Assembly: GCF_014201115.1 (NCBI RefSeq)
Contig: NZ_JACHDO010000001.1
Span: forward strand, 5,890,001 to 5,954,000
Source of the DNA: Nocardiopsis metallicus
GTDB taxonomy: Bacteria > Actinomycetota > Actinomycetes > Streptosporangiales > Streptosporangiaceae
Length of the DNA stretch: 64,000 nucleotides
Reading direction: 5' to 3'
Shown: piece by piece, positions 16,317 through 25,057 of the stretch
Layout of the letters: the number at the start of each line of letters is the position of its first letter
Numbering within the stretch: the first letter of the stretch is position 1
Notes under the pieces: model-generated
Seen by the model: the letters and a program-made list of their open reading frames with translations, nothing else
What the model was told of the DNA's origin: nothing
Databases searched by the model: none
Program-made: the position numbers and the translations under genes

Positions 16317-16985
16317 TTAGTACAGGAAGGGGTCGGGGCCCGCCCAGCCGTAGTTGTCGCGTTGACGGGCCTCGGCGAGCTCGTCCTCGGAGAGGACTCG
16401 GGGCTGGCCGACCCAGCGGGCGCGCAGGTAGGTGGTGCAGAGCCAGTCGAGCAGCCGGAAGTTCTCCATGGCGTGCTCCAGGTTCCGGCCCAGGGCCAGA
16501 CCGCCGTGGTTGGCGAGCAGGGCGGCGTCCCGGCCTTTGAGGGCCTTGACCGCCTGGTCGGCGATGTCACCGGTGCCGTAGGGCATGTACGGGGTCACGC
16601 TGATCGCTCCGCCCAGGCCGGCGGCGCGGTGGTGGATCGGGGGCAGTTCGGGGAGCACCGAGGACACCGCGGTGGTGTCGGTGGTGAACGCGTTGACCAG
16701 GGCGAGGGATTCGCGGCCGTGGTCGGCGGCGTGGCGGTGCACGGCCATGTGCAGGGTGGTCTCGGCGGCCGGGTCTCGGCGGCCCTCGAGCATCCGGTCG
16801 TCCAGGGACATCACCGGGCAGTCCTGCGGCTGGATCTGGTCCAGCGGGAGACCATGGGGGGTCACCACCACCAGGTCGCCGCTGCGGACGCTGACGGACC
16901 CCGCTTCGCCGGGGGCGGTTCCCGGGTGCTGGGCGATGGCGCGGGCGGTCAGGCAGACATCGCGGCGTTCCTGTTCAAGCAGCAT
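16317..16985 (-). CDS. Class II aldolase/adducin-like protein with altered zinc site
   Basis: A 222-residue protein of the L-fuculose-phosphate aldolase/adducin fold. GSVSVRSGDLVVVTPHGLPLD is the usual N-terminal phosphate/substrate region, the catalytic-type Glu is in AAETTLHMAVHR, and the third zinc histidine is in LLANHGGLALG. The HxH pair that should follow is replaced: the segment reads ALVNAFTTDTTAVS, with Asn-Ala-Phe where His-x-His is expected. Start ATG 16985 has few alternatives. Divergent from the betaine aldehyde dehydrogenase gene. It may have a non-aldolase role. Confidence 0.8.
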   Translation of the reverse strand: MLLEQERRDVCLTARAIAQHPGTAPGEAGSVSVRSGDLVVVTPHGLPLDQIQPQDCPVMSLDDRMLEGRRDPAAETTLHMAVHRHAADHGRESLALVNAFTTDTTAVSSVLPELPPIHHRAAGLGGAISVTPYMPYGTGDIADQAVKALKGRDAALLANHGGLALGRNLEHAMENFRLLDWLCTTYLRARWVGQPRVLSEDELAEARQRDNYGWAGPDPFLY

Positions 16986-17054
16986 GCGTTCCTCAGCGGG
17001 GTGCGCGGGCAGCGGTCCATGGGGGTGCTTCTCGGAGAGAGTCGGCGAACCAAC

Positions 17055-17068
17055 TTAGGTACACCTAA
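17055..17068. promoter_or_regulatory. Inverted repeat TTAGGT-AC-ACCTAA upstream of aldolase-like gene
   Basis: The 6-bp arms are perfect around a 2-nt centre, about 70 nt upstream of the aldolase-like start. The spacing does not fit a DtxR/IdeR iron box. A related sequence, AATGyACGTCAAAGA, occurs beside it at about 17067 and again at about 17254, nearer the dehydrogenase gene. Confidence 0.4.
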
Positions 17069-17488
17069 ATGTACGTCAAAGAGTCCGATTTGTATTCCCC
17101 GGGTCTCCGGAACGGAGAGTCAGGTCACCAGAGCGTGCCGGTAGGCGTACACCCCCGCCCGCGCGCGGTGGCGGGGTCGACCCGGTCCCGACCGCCGTCC
17201 GAACCTCCAGTGCTCGGCCCCTGAAACCTGAGCCCGGCCCACCCCCGAGGTCAACACAAATGCACGTCAAAGACTCGTTCCGGTCTTCCCCACGGTGGAG
17301 TGTCCACCCGTGGTCGGGTAAGCCCGGAACGTAGGTGTTGCCTGAAGGGCCTGGTGATCTGAGCCACGGAGAAGGCATCCCACAACGCGCTGTTTTTCCT
17401 GATCAGTATGGGTTGTGGGAACGTTGTGGCATAAGTGACCTACGAGACGAGGCAGTTTGTGACTAGCGATCTTGGGCAGAAGGGGTCC

Positions 17489-19015
17489 GTGAACCAGACC
17501 CGTGCATCCCTGCCGTCCGTGCCGTACCTGTCCGAGCCGGGTGCGGCCACGGCCACCAGTCTGTACATCGACGGAGAGTGGCGGGCGGCGCAGAACGGAC
17601 GCGTCCGGGAAATCCTGGACCCCGCGGACGCATCCGTTCTGACCATCGTCAGTGAAGGCGGCAAGGCCGACACCGAGGCCGCCATCGCCGCCGCCCGCCG
17701 CGCCTTCGACGGCGGCGAGTGGCGCAGCACCACGGCCGGGGACCGCGGCCGGATCCTCGAGCGGATCGCCGACCTGCTCCAGCGCGACCGCGAGGAGATC
17801 GCGGTCATGGAGTCGCTCGACACCGGCAAGACCATCGAGGAGGGCGGGATCGACGTCGACGACGTCACCAACGTCTTCCGCTACTACGCCGGGCTGGCCG
17901 ACAAGGACGCCGGACGGCTGGTGTCCGCGCCCGAGGGCGTGCACAGCAAGGTCGTCTACGAGCCGGTCGGCGTCTGCGGCATGATCACGCCGTGGAACTA
18001 CCCGCTGCTCCAGCTCGCCTGGAAGATGGCCCCGGCCATCGCCGCGGGCAACACCATGGTGATCAAGCCGAGCGAGGTCACCCCGGTGACCACCGCCAAG
18101 CTGGTCGAGCTCACCACCGAGGCGGGCATCCCCGCCGGTGTGGTCAACATGGTCCTGGGCAGCGGCCCCGACGCGGGCGCACCGCTGTCCGAGCACCCCG
18201 ACGTCGACCTGGTCTCCTTCACCGGCGGTCTGGTCACCGGGCGCCGGATCATGGCCGCGGCCGCCGAGACGGTCAAGAAGATCGCCCTGGAGCTGGGCGG
18301 CAAGAACCCGAACATCATCTTCCCCGACGTGGACCTGGACACGGCCGTGGACTACGCGCTCAGCGCCGCGTTCTTCCACTCCGGTCAGGTGTGTTCGGCC
18401 GGTGCGCGACTGATCGTGCACAACGACATCTACGACGCCTTCACCACCGAGCTCGCCCGCCGGGCCGAGGCCATCCGGATCGGCCGCGGCCAGGACGAGG
18501 GCGTGCGCTGCGGGCCGCTGGTCTCCGCCGAGCACCGGGCCAAGGTCGAGAAGGCCGTGGCGCGCGGCGTCGAAGAGGGCGCGAAGGTCATCGCGGGCGG
18601 AAAGCGCCCCGACGACGCCGATCTCCAGGACGGCTACTTCTACCGCCCCACCGTGTTCGTGGACTGCGACCGGTCCATGGACATCGTCCAGACCGAGGTC
18701 TTCGGCCCGGTCGTGACCGTCGAGCGCTTCGAGACCGAAGAGCAGGCGATCGAGCTGGGCAACGACACCGACTACGGGCTCTCCGGCGGTGTCTGGACCA
18801 ACGACACCGCCCGCGGCGAGCGCGTGGCCGCGGCCCTGCGCCACGGCACGGTGTGGATCAACGACTACGGTCCCTACTTCCCGGGCGCAGAGTGGGGCGG
18901 CTTCGGCCGCAGCGGCGTTGGCCGCGAACTCGGCCTGGCCGGTCTCGACGAGTACCGCGAGGCCAAGCACGTCTACCGGAACCTGTCGCCCGAGCCGCAG
19001 CGCTGGTTCGGCTAG
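17489..19015 (+). CDS. betB: Betaine aldehyde dehydrogenase
   Basis: A 508-residue NAD(P)-dependent aldehyde dehydrogenase. The motifs are complete: TPWNYPLL, KPSEVTPV (cofactor), FTGGLVTG, the general base in LELGGKNPN, the catalytic Cys in SGQVCSAGAR and EVFGPVV. With a choline dehydrogenase and a glycine-betaine importer downstream, the natural substrate is betaine aldehyde, oxidised to the osmoprotectant glycine betaine. I choose GTG 17489 (GAAGGGG just upstream); GTG 17435 is in frame but has no visible ribosome site. Upstream, TCCCACAAC (17378) and GTTGTGGGA (17412) form an inverted pair that may be an operator. Confidence 0.88.
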   Translation: MNQTRASLPSVPYLSEPGAATATSLYIDGEWRAAQNGRVREILDPADASVLTIVSEGGKADTEAAIAAARRAFDGGEWRSTTAGDRGRILERIADLLQRDREEIAVMESLDTGKTIEEGGIDVDDVTNVFRYYAGLADKDAGRLVSAPEGVHSKVVYEPVGVCGMITPWNYPLLQLAWKMAPAIAAGNTMVIKPSEVTPVTTAKLVELTTEAGIPAGVVNMVLGSGPDAGAPLSEHPDVDLVSFTGGLVTGRRIMAAAAETVKKIALELGGKNPNIIFPDVDLDTAVDYALSAAFFHSGQVCSAGARLIVHNDIYDAFTTELARRAEAIRIGRGQDEGVRCGPLVSAEHRAKVEKAVARGVEEGAKVIAGGKRPDDADLQDGYFYRPTVFVDCDRSMDIVQTEVFGPVVTVERFETEEQAIELGNDTDYGLSGGVWTNDTARGERVAAALRHGTVWINDYGPYFPGAEWGGFGRSGVGRELGLAGLDEYREAKHVYRNLSPEPQRWFG

Positions 19016-19040
19016 CGCCGGTCCGGTTGACCGACCCGAG

Positions 19041-19069
19041 GGTTCCGGGTGGCTGAACCGCCCGGAACC
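19041..19069 (+). terminator. Hairpin between betB and the choline dehydrogenase gene
   Basis: GGTTCCGGGTGG pairs with CCGCCCGGAACC (one G-T pair) across CTGAA, 25 nt past the betB stop. It may attenuate rather than end transcription, since the downstream genes belong to the same pathway. Confidence 0.55.
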
Positions 19070-19274
19070 CCGAGGTCACCCGCCGGTGCGGGTCCGTCCT
19101 ACGCATCGGCGGGTGCCCTCCTCGCCAGTGCGCGGCGCACGAATCCACACCGCGCGTCGCGCCCATCACCACCGCGTGTCGAACGACCCCGTGCGACAGC
19201 CGGGAAACCAAAAAACACACGGGTCGGTCTCCCCCCGCCATCCCCCGAGCAAGAGAAACGAGAGGATTCGGGCC

Positions 19275-20861
19275 GTGTCCATGAACGAAACCACTTACGA
19301 CTACGTCATCGTCGGCGGAGGCACCGCGGGATCGGTGATCGCCAACCGGCTCACCGAGGATCCCGGCACCACCGTCTGCGTCATCGAGGGCGGGCCCGAC
19401 GACCGGGACCACGAGAACGTGCTCCGGCTCCGCGACTGGTTGAGCGTCCTCGACAGCGACCTCGACTACGGGTACACCACCACCGAGCAGCCCAACGGCA
19501 ACTCGCACATCCTGCACTCGCGCGCCCGGGTGCTGGGCGGCTGCTCCTCGCACAACACCCTCATCAGCTTCCGGCCGTTCGCCGAGGACCTGGACGAGTG
19601 GGTCGCCGCGGGCGCCGAGGGCTGGGACAACGCCACCGTGCAGTCCTACGCCGACCGCATCAAGTGCAACATCATCCCCATCGCGGAGAAGGACCGCAAC
19701 GCCATGGTCAAGGACTGGGTGTCCTCGGCCTCCGAAGCCGCCGGCGTTCCGGTCATCGAGGACTTCAACGCCCTGACCTCGCACGGCGGCGGGTTCGCCG
19801 ACGGCGCGGGCTTCCTGTCCATCGCCTACGACCCCTACACCGGCTACCGCTCCTCCGCCTCGGTGGCCTACCTGCACCCCATCATGGACGTGCGGAAGAA
19901 CCTCACCGTGCTGCTGGAGACCTGGGTCGGCCAGGTCCTCTTCGACGGCGACCGCGCCACCGGCGTCAGCGCCACCACCTCGGGCGGCGAGCAGATCACG
20001 GTCAACGCGCGCCAGGAGGTCATCCTGGCCGCGGGCGCCGTGGACAGCCCCCGCCTGCTGATGCTGTCCGGCGTCGGCAACGCCGAGGAGCTGGGTGCGG
20101 TCGGCATCGAGAGCCGCCACGACCTGCCGGGCGTGGGCGAGAACCTCCAGGACCACCCCGAGTCGATCATCATGTGGGAGACCAACGAGCGGGTCCCCGA
20201 GGAGACCGTGATGGACTCCGACGCGGCCCTGTTCGTGCGGCGCGACAAGAGCGACCCCCGCCCGGACCTGATGTTCCACATCTACCAGATCCCCTTCGAC
20301 GACAACACGAAGCGGCTGGGCTATGACTCGCCCGAGGACGGTTACGCGGTCTGCATGACCCCGAACATCCCCCGGTCCCGCGGTCGCGGCAAGCTCTCCC
20401 TGACCAGCAGCGACCCCAAGGCGCCGCCCGCCCTGGACTTCCGTTACTTCACCGACCCCGAGGGGTACGACGAGAAGACCATCGTGGACGGGCTGAAGAT
20501 CGCTCGCGAGGTCGCCGCGACCGAGCCCTTCAAGTCGTGGCTCAAGCGCGAGGTCGCCCCCGGTCCGAAGGTCCAGACGGACGAGGAGCTGTCCGAGTAC
20601 GGTCGCCGCGCCGCGCACACCGTCTACCACCCGGCCGGTACCTGCAAGATGGGCGCCGCCGACGACGACACCGCAGTGGTCGACCCCCGCCTGAAGGTGC
20701 GCGGTCTGCGCGGCCTGCGGATCGCCGACGCCTCGGTGTTCCCGACCCTGCCCACGCCCAACCCGATGGTCATGGTCCTCGCCCTGGGCGAGCGCGCCGC
20801 GGACCTGATCCGCCAGGACCGCGCGGCGGGCCGGGCGGCGGAGAAGAAGGAGACCCGATGA
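19275..20861 (+). CDS. betA: Choline dehydrogenase (GMC oxidoreductase)
   Basis: A 528-residue FAD enzyme of the glucose-methanol-choline family, expected to oxidise choline to betaine aldehyde for betB. The ADP-binding motif is VIVGGGTAGSVIANRL near residue 10, followed by the GMC signature around RVLGGCSSHN, the second signature GAVDSPRLLMLSGVG, and the catalytic His/Asn in HTVYHPAGTCKMG and PTPNPMVMV. Start GTG 19275 (GAGAGG 10 nt upstream) or ATG 19281. It overlaps the transporter ATPase gene by 4 nt (ATGA), so oxidation and import are coupled. Confidence 0.88.
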   Translation: MSMNETTYDYVIVGGGTAGSVIANRLTEDPGTTVCVIEGGPDDRDHENVLRLRDWLSVLDSDLDYGYTTTEQPNGNSHILHSRARVLGGCSSHNTLISFRPFAEDLDEWVAAGAEGWDNATVQSYADRIKCNIIPIAEKDRNAMVKDWVSSASEAAGVPVIEDFNALTSHGGGFADGAGFLSIAYDPYTGYRSSASVAYLHPIMDVRKNLTVLLETWVGQVLFDGDRATGVSATTSGGEQITVNARQEVILAAGAVDSPRLLMLSGVGNAEELGAVGIESRHDLPGVGENLQDHPESIIMWETNERVPEETVMDSDAALFVRRDKSDPRPDLMFHIYQIPFDDNTKRLGYDSPEDGYAVCMTPNIPRSRGRGKLSLTSSDPKAPPALDFRYFTDPEGYDEKTIVDGLKIAREVAATEPFKSWLKREVAPGPKVQTDEELSEYGRRAAHTVYHPAGTCKMGAADDDTAVVDPRLKVRGLRGLRIADASVFPTLPTPNPMVMVLALGERAADLIRQDRAAGRAAEKKETR

Positions 20862-22024
20862 GTACCCAGGCCACCGAGACGGCCCCGGCCGCGGGCCCGT
20901 CCGACGTGACCTTCTCCGTCCGCAACCTGTGGAAGATCTTCGGCAGGAACGCCGACAGCGTCATCGGCACCGACCTGGAGCGGGCCGACCGGGACGTCAT
21001 CAAGGAGCGGACCGGCTGCACCGTCGCGGTGCGCGACGTCTCCTTCGACGTTCGCCCCGGTGAGATCTTCGTGGTCATGGGCCTGTCCGGGTCCGGCAAG
21101 TCCACGCTGATCCGGTGCCTGACCCGGCTGATCGAGCCGACCTCCGGTTCGGTGCTGCTCGACGGTGAGGACATCGAGGAGGCCAGCGACCAGCGGCTGC
21201 GCGAGCTGCGCAGGCACAAGATGGCCATGGTCTTCCAGCACTTCGGGCTGCTGCCCAACCGCAAGATCATCGACAACGTCGCCTACGGCCTGGAGGTGCG
21301 CGGGATGCCGCGCCCCGAACGCTACGCGCGGGCCCGCGAGATGATCGACATGGTCGGCCTGACCGGCTATGAGAACGCCCGCCCCGGCGAACTCTCCGGC
21401 GGTATGCAGCAGCGCGTGGGCCTGGCCCGCGCGCTGGCGGTGGACCCGCAGGTCCTGCTGTTCGACGAACCGTTCAGCGCCCTGGACCCGCTGATCCGCC
21501 GGGACATGCAGAACGAGGTCGTCCGGCTCCAGCGCGAGCTGAACAAGACCTCGGTGTTCATCACCCACGACCTCCAGGAAGCGCTCAAGCTGGGCGATCG
21601 CATCGCCATCATGCGCGACGGCGAGCTCGTCCAGGTCGGCACCCCGGAGGAGGTCGTGGGCCGCCCGGCCAACGCCTACGTCGCCGACTTCACCTCCGAC
21701 GTCGCCCGCACCACCGTGCTCACCGCGCGGTGGCTGGTCCGCGACGCCTTCCCCGACGAGCGCACGGACGGCCCGACCACCGAGCCGGGCACCGTCCTGG
21801 CCCATATCCTGCCCATGCTCGCCGCGAGCACCGCCCCGGTCCGGGTCGTGGAGGGCGACACCCTCCTCGGCTACGTGGGCCGTGACGACGTGCTGCGCGC
21901 CATCGCGGAGGACCAGCTGGAGGGGGCCGAACAGGTCGCCGCGATCGAGGAGGAGACGGTGGAGGAGATCTCCGACGAGGCCACCGACCACGCCGGCCCC
22001 GCGCCGACCGGGAACGGTGGGTGA
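20858..22024 (+). CDS. opuAA: Glycine betaine/choline ABC importer, ATP-binding subunit
   Basis: A 388-residue OpuA/ProV-type ATPase. It has the family's characteristic insert before Walker A (TGCTVAVRDVSFDV), Walker A GLSGSGKSTL, signature LSGGMQQRVGLARAL, Walker B VLLFDEPFSALDP and the H-loop ITHDLQEALKL. The C-terminal 100 residues contain a CBS-like segment (VRVVEGDTLLGYVGRDDVL) followed by an acidic tail; in OpuA proteins such domains sense ionic strength. It overlaps betA and stops 1 nt before the permease start. Confidence 0.93.
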   Translation: MSTQATETAPAAGPSDVTFSVRNLWKIFGRNADSVIGTDLERADRDVIKERTGCTVAVRDVSFDVRPGEIFVVMGLSGSGKSTLIRCLTRLIEPTSGSVLLDGEDIEEASDQRLRELRRHKMAMVFQHFGLLPNRKIIDNVAYGLEVRGMPRPERYARAREMIDMVGLTGYENARPGELSGGMQQRVGLARALAVDPQVLLFDEPFSALDPLIRRDMQNEVVRLQRELNKTSVFITHDLQEALKLGDRIAIMRDGELVQVGTPEEVVGRPANAYVADFTSDVARTTVLTARWLVRDAFPDERTDGPTTEPGTVLAHILPMLAASTAPVRVVEGDTLLGYVGRDDVLRAIAEDQLEGAEQVAAIEEETVEEISDEATDHAGPAPTGNGG

Positions 22025-22025
22025 C

Positions 22026-23993
22026 ATGGCCGCGATGACCGAACCCGTCAGGGCCACCGGCTCCGGCGCGGGAGGCCCGGGGAACCGGGGCGGCTCCGGC
22101 GGCCTGCTGCGCAACACCTGGCTGCAGGCGCTGATCGCGGTCGCGGTGCTGGTCGCGGGCTACTGGGCGACCAGGGCGCTGGGCAACCCGGCCTGGGCCG
22201 CAGGCTTCCCGACCGGCGTCGGCGACAGCTTCATGGCCTGGCTGGACGGGGTCTACGCGTGGGTCGTCGCCAACCGCAACGACAGCCCGCTGTTCCTCTA
22301 CTTCTTCAACTACATCTCGGTGGGTCTGGGATCGGCCGTCGTGCTGATCAACTACTTCCTGGACTTCCTCACCTGGGCCGGGGTGACGGTGCTCGGCGTG
22401 TTCGCCGCCTGGCGGATCGCCGGGTGGCGGGTGGCGCTGCTGGTGCTGGCCACCTTCGGCGTGTTCGCGCTGACCGGACTGTGGAACGAGTCGATGACGA
22501 CGCTGTCGCTCATCATCACCGCGGTCTTCATGGCGCTGCTGTTCGGCATCCCGCTCGGCATCCTGGCCGGGCGCAGCGACCGGTTCTACCGGGGCCTGCG
22601 CCCGGTGCTGGACTTCATGCAGATCATGCCCGCCTTCGCCTACCTGCTGCCGTTCGTGCTGCTGTTCGGCATCGGCAACCCGGCGTCGGCCGTGGTGACC
22701 GCGGTCTACGCGCTCCCGCCGGTCGTGCGGATCACCGCGCTGGGCATCCGCGAGGTGAACAAGGGCGCGGTCGAGGCCACCACCTCGCTCGGTTCGACCC
22801 CCTGGCAGATCCTCACCAAGGTGCAGCTGCCGCTGGCCAAGCGCACCATCCTGCTGGGCGTCAACCAGACGATCATGCTCGCGGTCTCCATGGTCGTCAT
22901 CGCGTCGGTGATCGGCGCGGGCGGTCTGGGTGACGCCATCTACCAGGCGCTGGCCAAGATCAACGTGGGCCAGGCCTTCCAGGCCGGTCTGGCGATCGTC
23001 ATGCTGGCGATCGCGATGGACCGGGTCACGGGCGCGGTCGGCCACGGCGCGCACACTCCGAGGATCCCCGAGCACCAGCGAATGCCGCTGCTGGGCGGCG
23101 GGCTCGCGCTGGTCATCCTGGTCACCGCCGTCGGCCGCCTGCTCGACCTGGGCGGCTGGCCGCGCGACCTGTCCATCCGGATCGACACCCCGATCAACGC
23201 GGTCAACGACGCCGCCCAGGCGGCCATCGGCCCCGCGGCCGCGGCCTTCGGCGGGTGGACGCAGACCACCGTCCTGGGCCCGCTGAACAACCTGCTCACC
23301 GGTTCGCCCTGGTGGCTGGTGGTGCTGGTCGCCGCGGCGCTCGGCTGGATCTTCTCCGGCTGGCGCGTCGGGCTGGTCTCCGGCGGCTCCTTCGTCGCGA
23401 TCGGCCTGCTGGGCGTGTGGTCCAACGCCATGGACACGCTGTCCCAGGTGCTGGTGGCCACCGTGGTCACCATCGCGCTGGGCGTGGTGGTCGGCGTGCT
23501 GATGTCGCGCAGCGACGTCTTCGCCGCGATCCTGCGGCCCGTCCTGGACTTCATGCAGACCCTGCCGCCGTTCGTGTACCTGATCCCGGCGGTCGCGCTG
23601 CTGGGCCTGGGGCCCGTACCGGCCCTGGCCGCGGCGGTGATCTTCGCGCTGCCCCCGGTGATCAGGCTGGTCAACGACGGTATCCGCGGGGTGCCGGTGG
23701 GCACCATCGAGGCCGCCACGTCCCAGGGGTCCACCAAGTGGCAACTGCTCACCAAGGTGGAACTTCCGATGGCCGTGGGATCGCTGCGACTGGCGATCAA
23801 CCAGGGCATCATCCTCGTGCTGTCCATGGTGGTCATGGGCGCGCTGGTCGGCGCGGGCGCACTCGGCAACGACGTGGTGCTCGGCCTGGCCCAGAACGAG
23901 CTGGGCCTGGGTATCGCCTCCGGCCTGGCCATCGTCTTCCTCGGCCTGTTCCTGGACCGTGTGACGCAGGGAAGGAGGGCACCCCGTGCCTAG
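22026..23993 (+). CDS. opuAB: Glycine betaine/choline ABC permease, tandem fusion
   Basis: A 655-residue membrane protein with two complete ProW-like permease domains. The domains repeat the same blocks: LRPVLDFMQIMPAF, then ALPPVVRITALGIREV and GAVEATTSLGSTPWQ in the first half, against LRPVLDFMQTLPPF, ALPPVIRLVNDGIRGV and GTIEAATSQGSTKWQ in the second. The EAA-loop contact to the ATPase is present in both. One polypeptide may thus replace the usual homodimer. ATG 22026 follows the ATPase stop by 1 nt; it overlaps the binding-protein gene by 8 nt. Confidence 0.92.
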   Translation: MAAMTEPVRATGSGAGGPGNRGGSGGLLRNTWLQALIAVAVLVAGYWATRALGNPAWAAGFPTGVGDSFMAWLDGVYAWVVANRNDSPLFLYFFNYISVGLGSAVVLINYFLDFLTWAGVTVLGVFAAWRIAGWRVALLVLATFGVFALTGLWNESMTTLSLIITAVFMALLFGIPLGILAGRSDRFYRGLRPVLDFMQIMPAFAYLLPFVLLFGIGNPASAVVTAVYALPPVVRITALGIREVNKGAVEATTSLGSTPWQILTKVQLPLAKRTILLGVNQTIMLAVSMVVIASVIGAGGLGDAIYQALAKINVGQAFQAGLAIVMLAIAMDRVTGAVGHGAHTPRIPEHQRMPLLGGGLALVILVTAVGRLLDLGGWPRDLSIRIDTPINAVNDAAQAAIGPAAAAFGGWTQTTVLGPLNNLLTGSPWWLVVLVAAALGWIFSGWRVGLVSGGSFVAIGLLGVWSNAMDTLSQVLVATVVTIALGVVVGVLMSRSDVFAAILRPVLDFMQTLPPFVYLIPAVALLGLGPVPALAAAVIFALPPVIRLVNDGIRGVPVGTIEAATSQGSTKWQLLTKVELPMAVGSLRLAINQGIILVLSMVVMGALVGAGALGNDVVLGLAQNELGLGIASGLAIVFLGLFLDRVTQGRRAPRA

Positions 23994-24960
23994 TTTTCTG
24001 AGAAGGGGCACCCTGCTTCGGCTGCTCTCCGTGGGCCTGGCCCTGGTGATGGTGAGCTCCTGCGCGGTGCGCACCGACCAGATCACCCGCGACCCCAACT
24101 CCGTGCGGATCGCGGTCAACAACTGGGTGGGCTACGAAGCCAGCGCCGAGGTACTGGCGCACATCCTCCGCGAGGAGATGGAGTACGAGGTCCAGCTGGT
24201 CCGGGTGGACGAACAGCCCTCGTGGCAGGCCCTGGACCAGGGCGTCATGGACGTGATCCTGGAGAACTGGGGCCACGACGACCTGTTCGAGCTGTACGGG
24301 CCCGAGGGCAACGGCACCGCCGTGGACGGCGGCCCGAACGGCAACGAGGGCGTGATCGGCTGGTACGTCCCCGCCTACCTGGCCCAGGAGTACCCGGAGA
24401 TCACCACCGTGGAGGGGCTGAAGGAGAACACCGATCTCTTCCGGACCGCCCAGACCGGTGACAGCGGAGAGTTCCTCGCGGGCGCGCCCGGCTTCGTCAG
24501 CCAGGACCAGGGCATGATCAACGCCTTCGACCTGGACCTGCAGATGGTCTACGCGGGTTCGGAGGCGGCGCAGATCACCGAGGTCCGCCGCAGGGCCGCC
24601 AACGAGGAGCCGGTGCTCTTCTACTTCTACGACCCGCAGTGGTTCCAGGAGGAGATCGACCTGGTCAAGGTCGACTTCCCCGAGTACTACGAGGGCTGCG
24701 ACGCCGACCCGGAGTTCGTGGACTGCGACTACCCGGTCTACGAGCTGAACAAGATCTTCCGGGCCGGGTTCGTGGAGCACGACGACCACGCCTACCGGTT
24801 CCTCGACAACTGGACGTGGACCAACTCCGACCAGAACGCCGTCGCGCGGATGATCGCCGACCAGGATCTCTCGCCCCCGGAGGCGGCGGAGATCTGGGTG
24901 GACGAGAACCGCGAGATCTGGGAGGAGTGGCTCCCGGAGGGCTACGAGGACCGCCGCTGA
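23986..24960 (+). CDS. opuAC: Glycine betaine/choline-binding lipoprotein
   Basis: A 324-residue OpuAC-type solute-binding protein anchored outside the membrane. The signal peptide ends in VMVSSC, a lipobox with the lipidated Cys at about residue 26. VAVNNWVGYEASAEV-type sequence (IAVNNWVGYEAS) begins the first lobe, and Trp/Tyr-rich segments (ENWGHDDLFELYG, YFYDPQWFQEE) could supply the aromatic cage for a quaternary amine. It ends the transport operon; a strong hairpin follows. Confidence 0.92.
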   Translation: MPSFLRRGTLLRLLSVGLALVMVSSCAVRTDQITRDPNSVRIAVNNWVGYEASAEVLAHILREEMEYEVQLVRVDEQPSWQALDQGVMDVILENWGHDDLFELYGPEGNGTAVDGGPNGNEGVIGWYVPAYLAQEYPEITTVEGLKENTDLFRTAQTGDSGEFLAGAPGFVSQDQGMINAFDLDLQMVYAGSEAAQITEVRRRAANEEPVLFYFYDPQWFQEEIDLVKVDFPEYYEGCDADPEFVDCDYPVYELNKIFRAGFVEHDDHAYRFLDNWTWTNSDQNAVARMIADQDLSPPEAAEIWVDENREIWEEWLPEGYEDRR

Positions 24961-25002
24961 CCCGGCGGTCCGGGTGACCGGGTGAGTTGCGCGGTCCGGG
25001 CG

Positions 25003-25032
25003 AGGGGCGGGAGCCGACGGGTTCCCGCCCCT
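25003..25032. terminator. Hairpin between opuAC and the convergent membrane hydrolase gene
   Basis: AGGGGCGGGA pairs perfectly with TCCCGCCCCT across a 10-nt loop, 42 nt past the opuAC stop. It can serve both converging genes. Confidence 0.75.
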
Positions 25033-25057
25033 TCGCCGTGCCACGGTGCTCCGCCGG

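Noticed and set aside
17055..17068. DtxR/IdeR iron box
   Set aside because: TTAGGT and ACCTAA look like iron-box ends, but the 2-nt centre does not fit the 19-bp consensus with a 7-nt centre.
19049..20326. Arg-rich open frame inside the choline dehydrogenase gene
   Set aside because: A +1 shadow of a clear GMC oxidoreductase.
21720..24122. 800-residue minus-strand frame opposite the opuA genes
   Set aside because: Composition (Gly/Arg/Asp/His-rich, low complexity) is that of an antisense shadow; the plus strand has complete importer genes.
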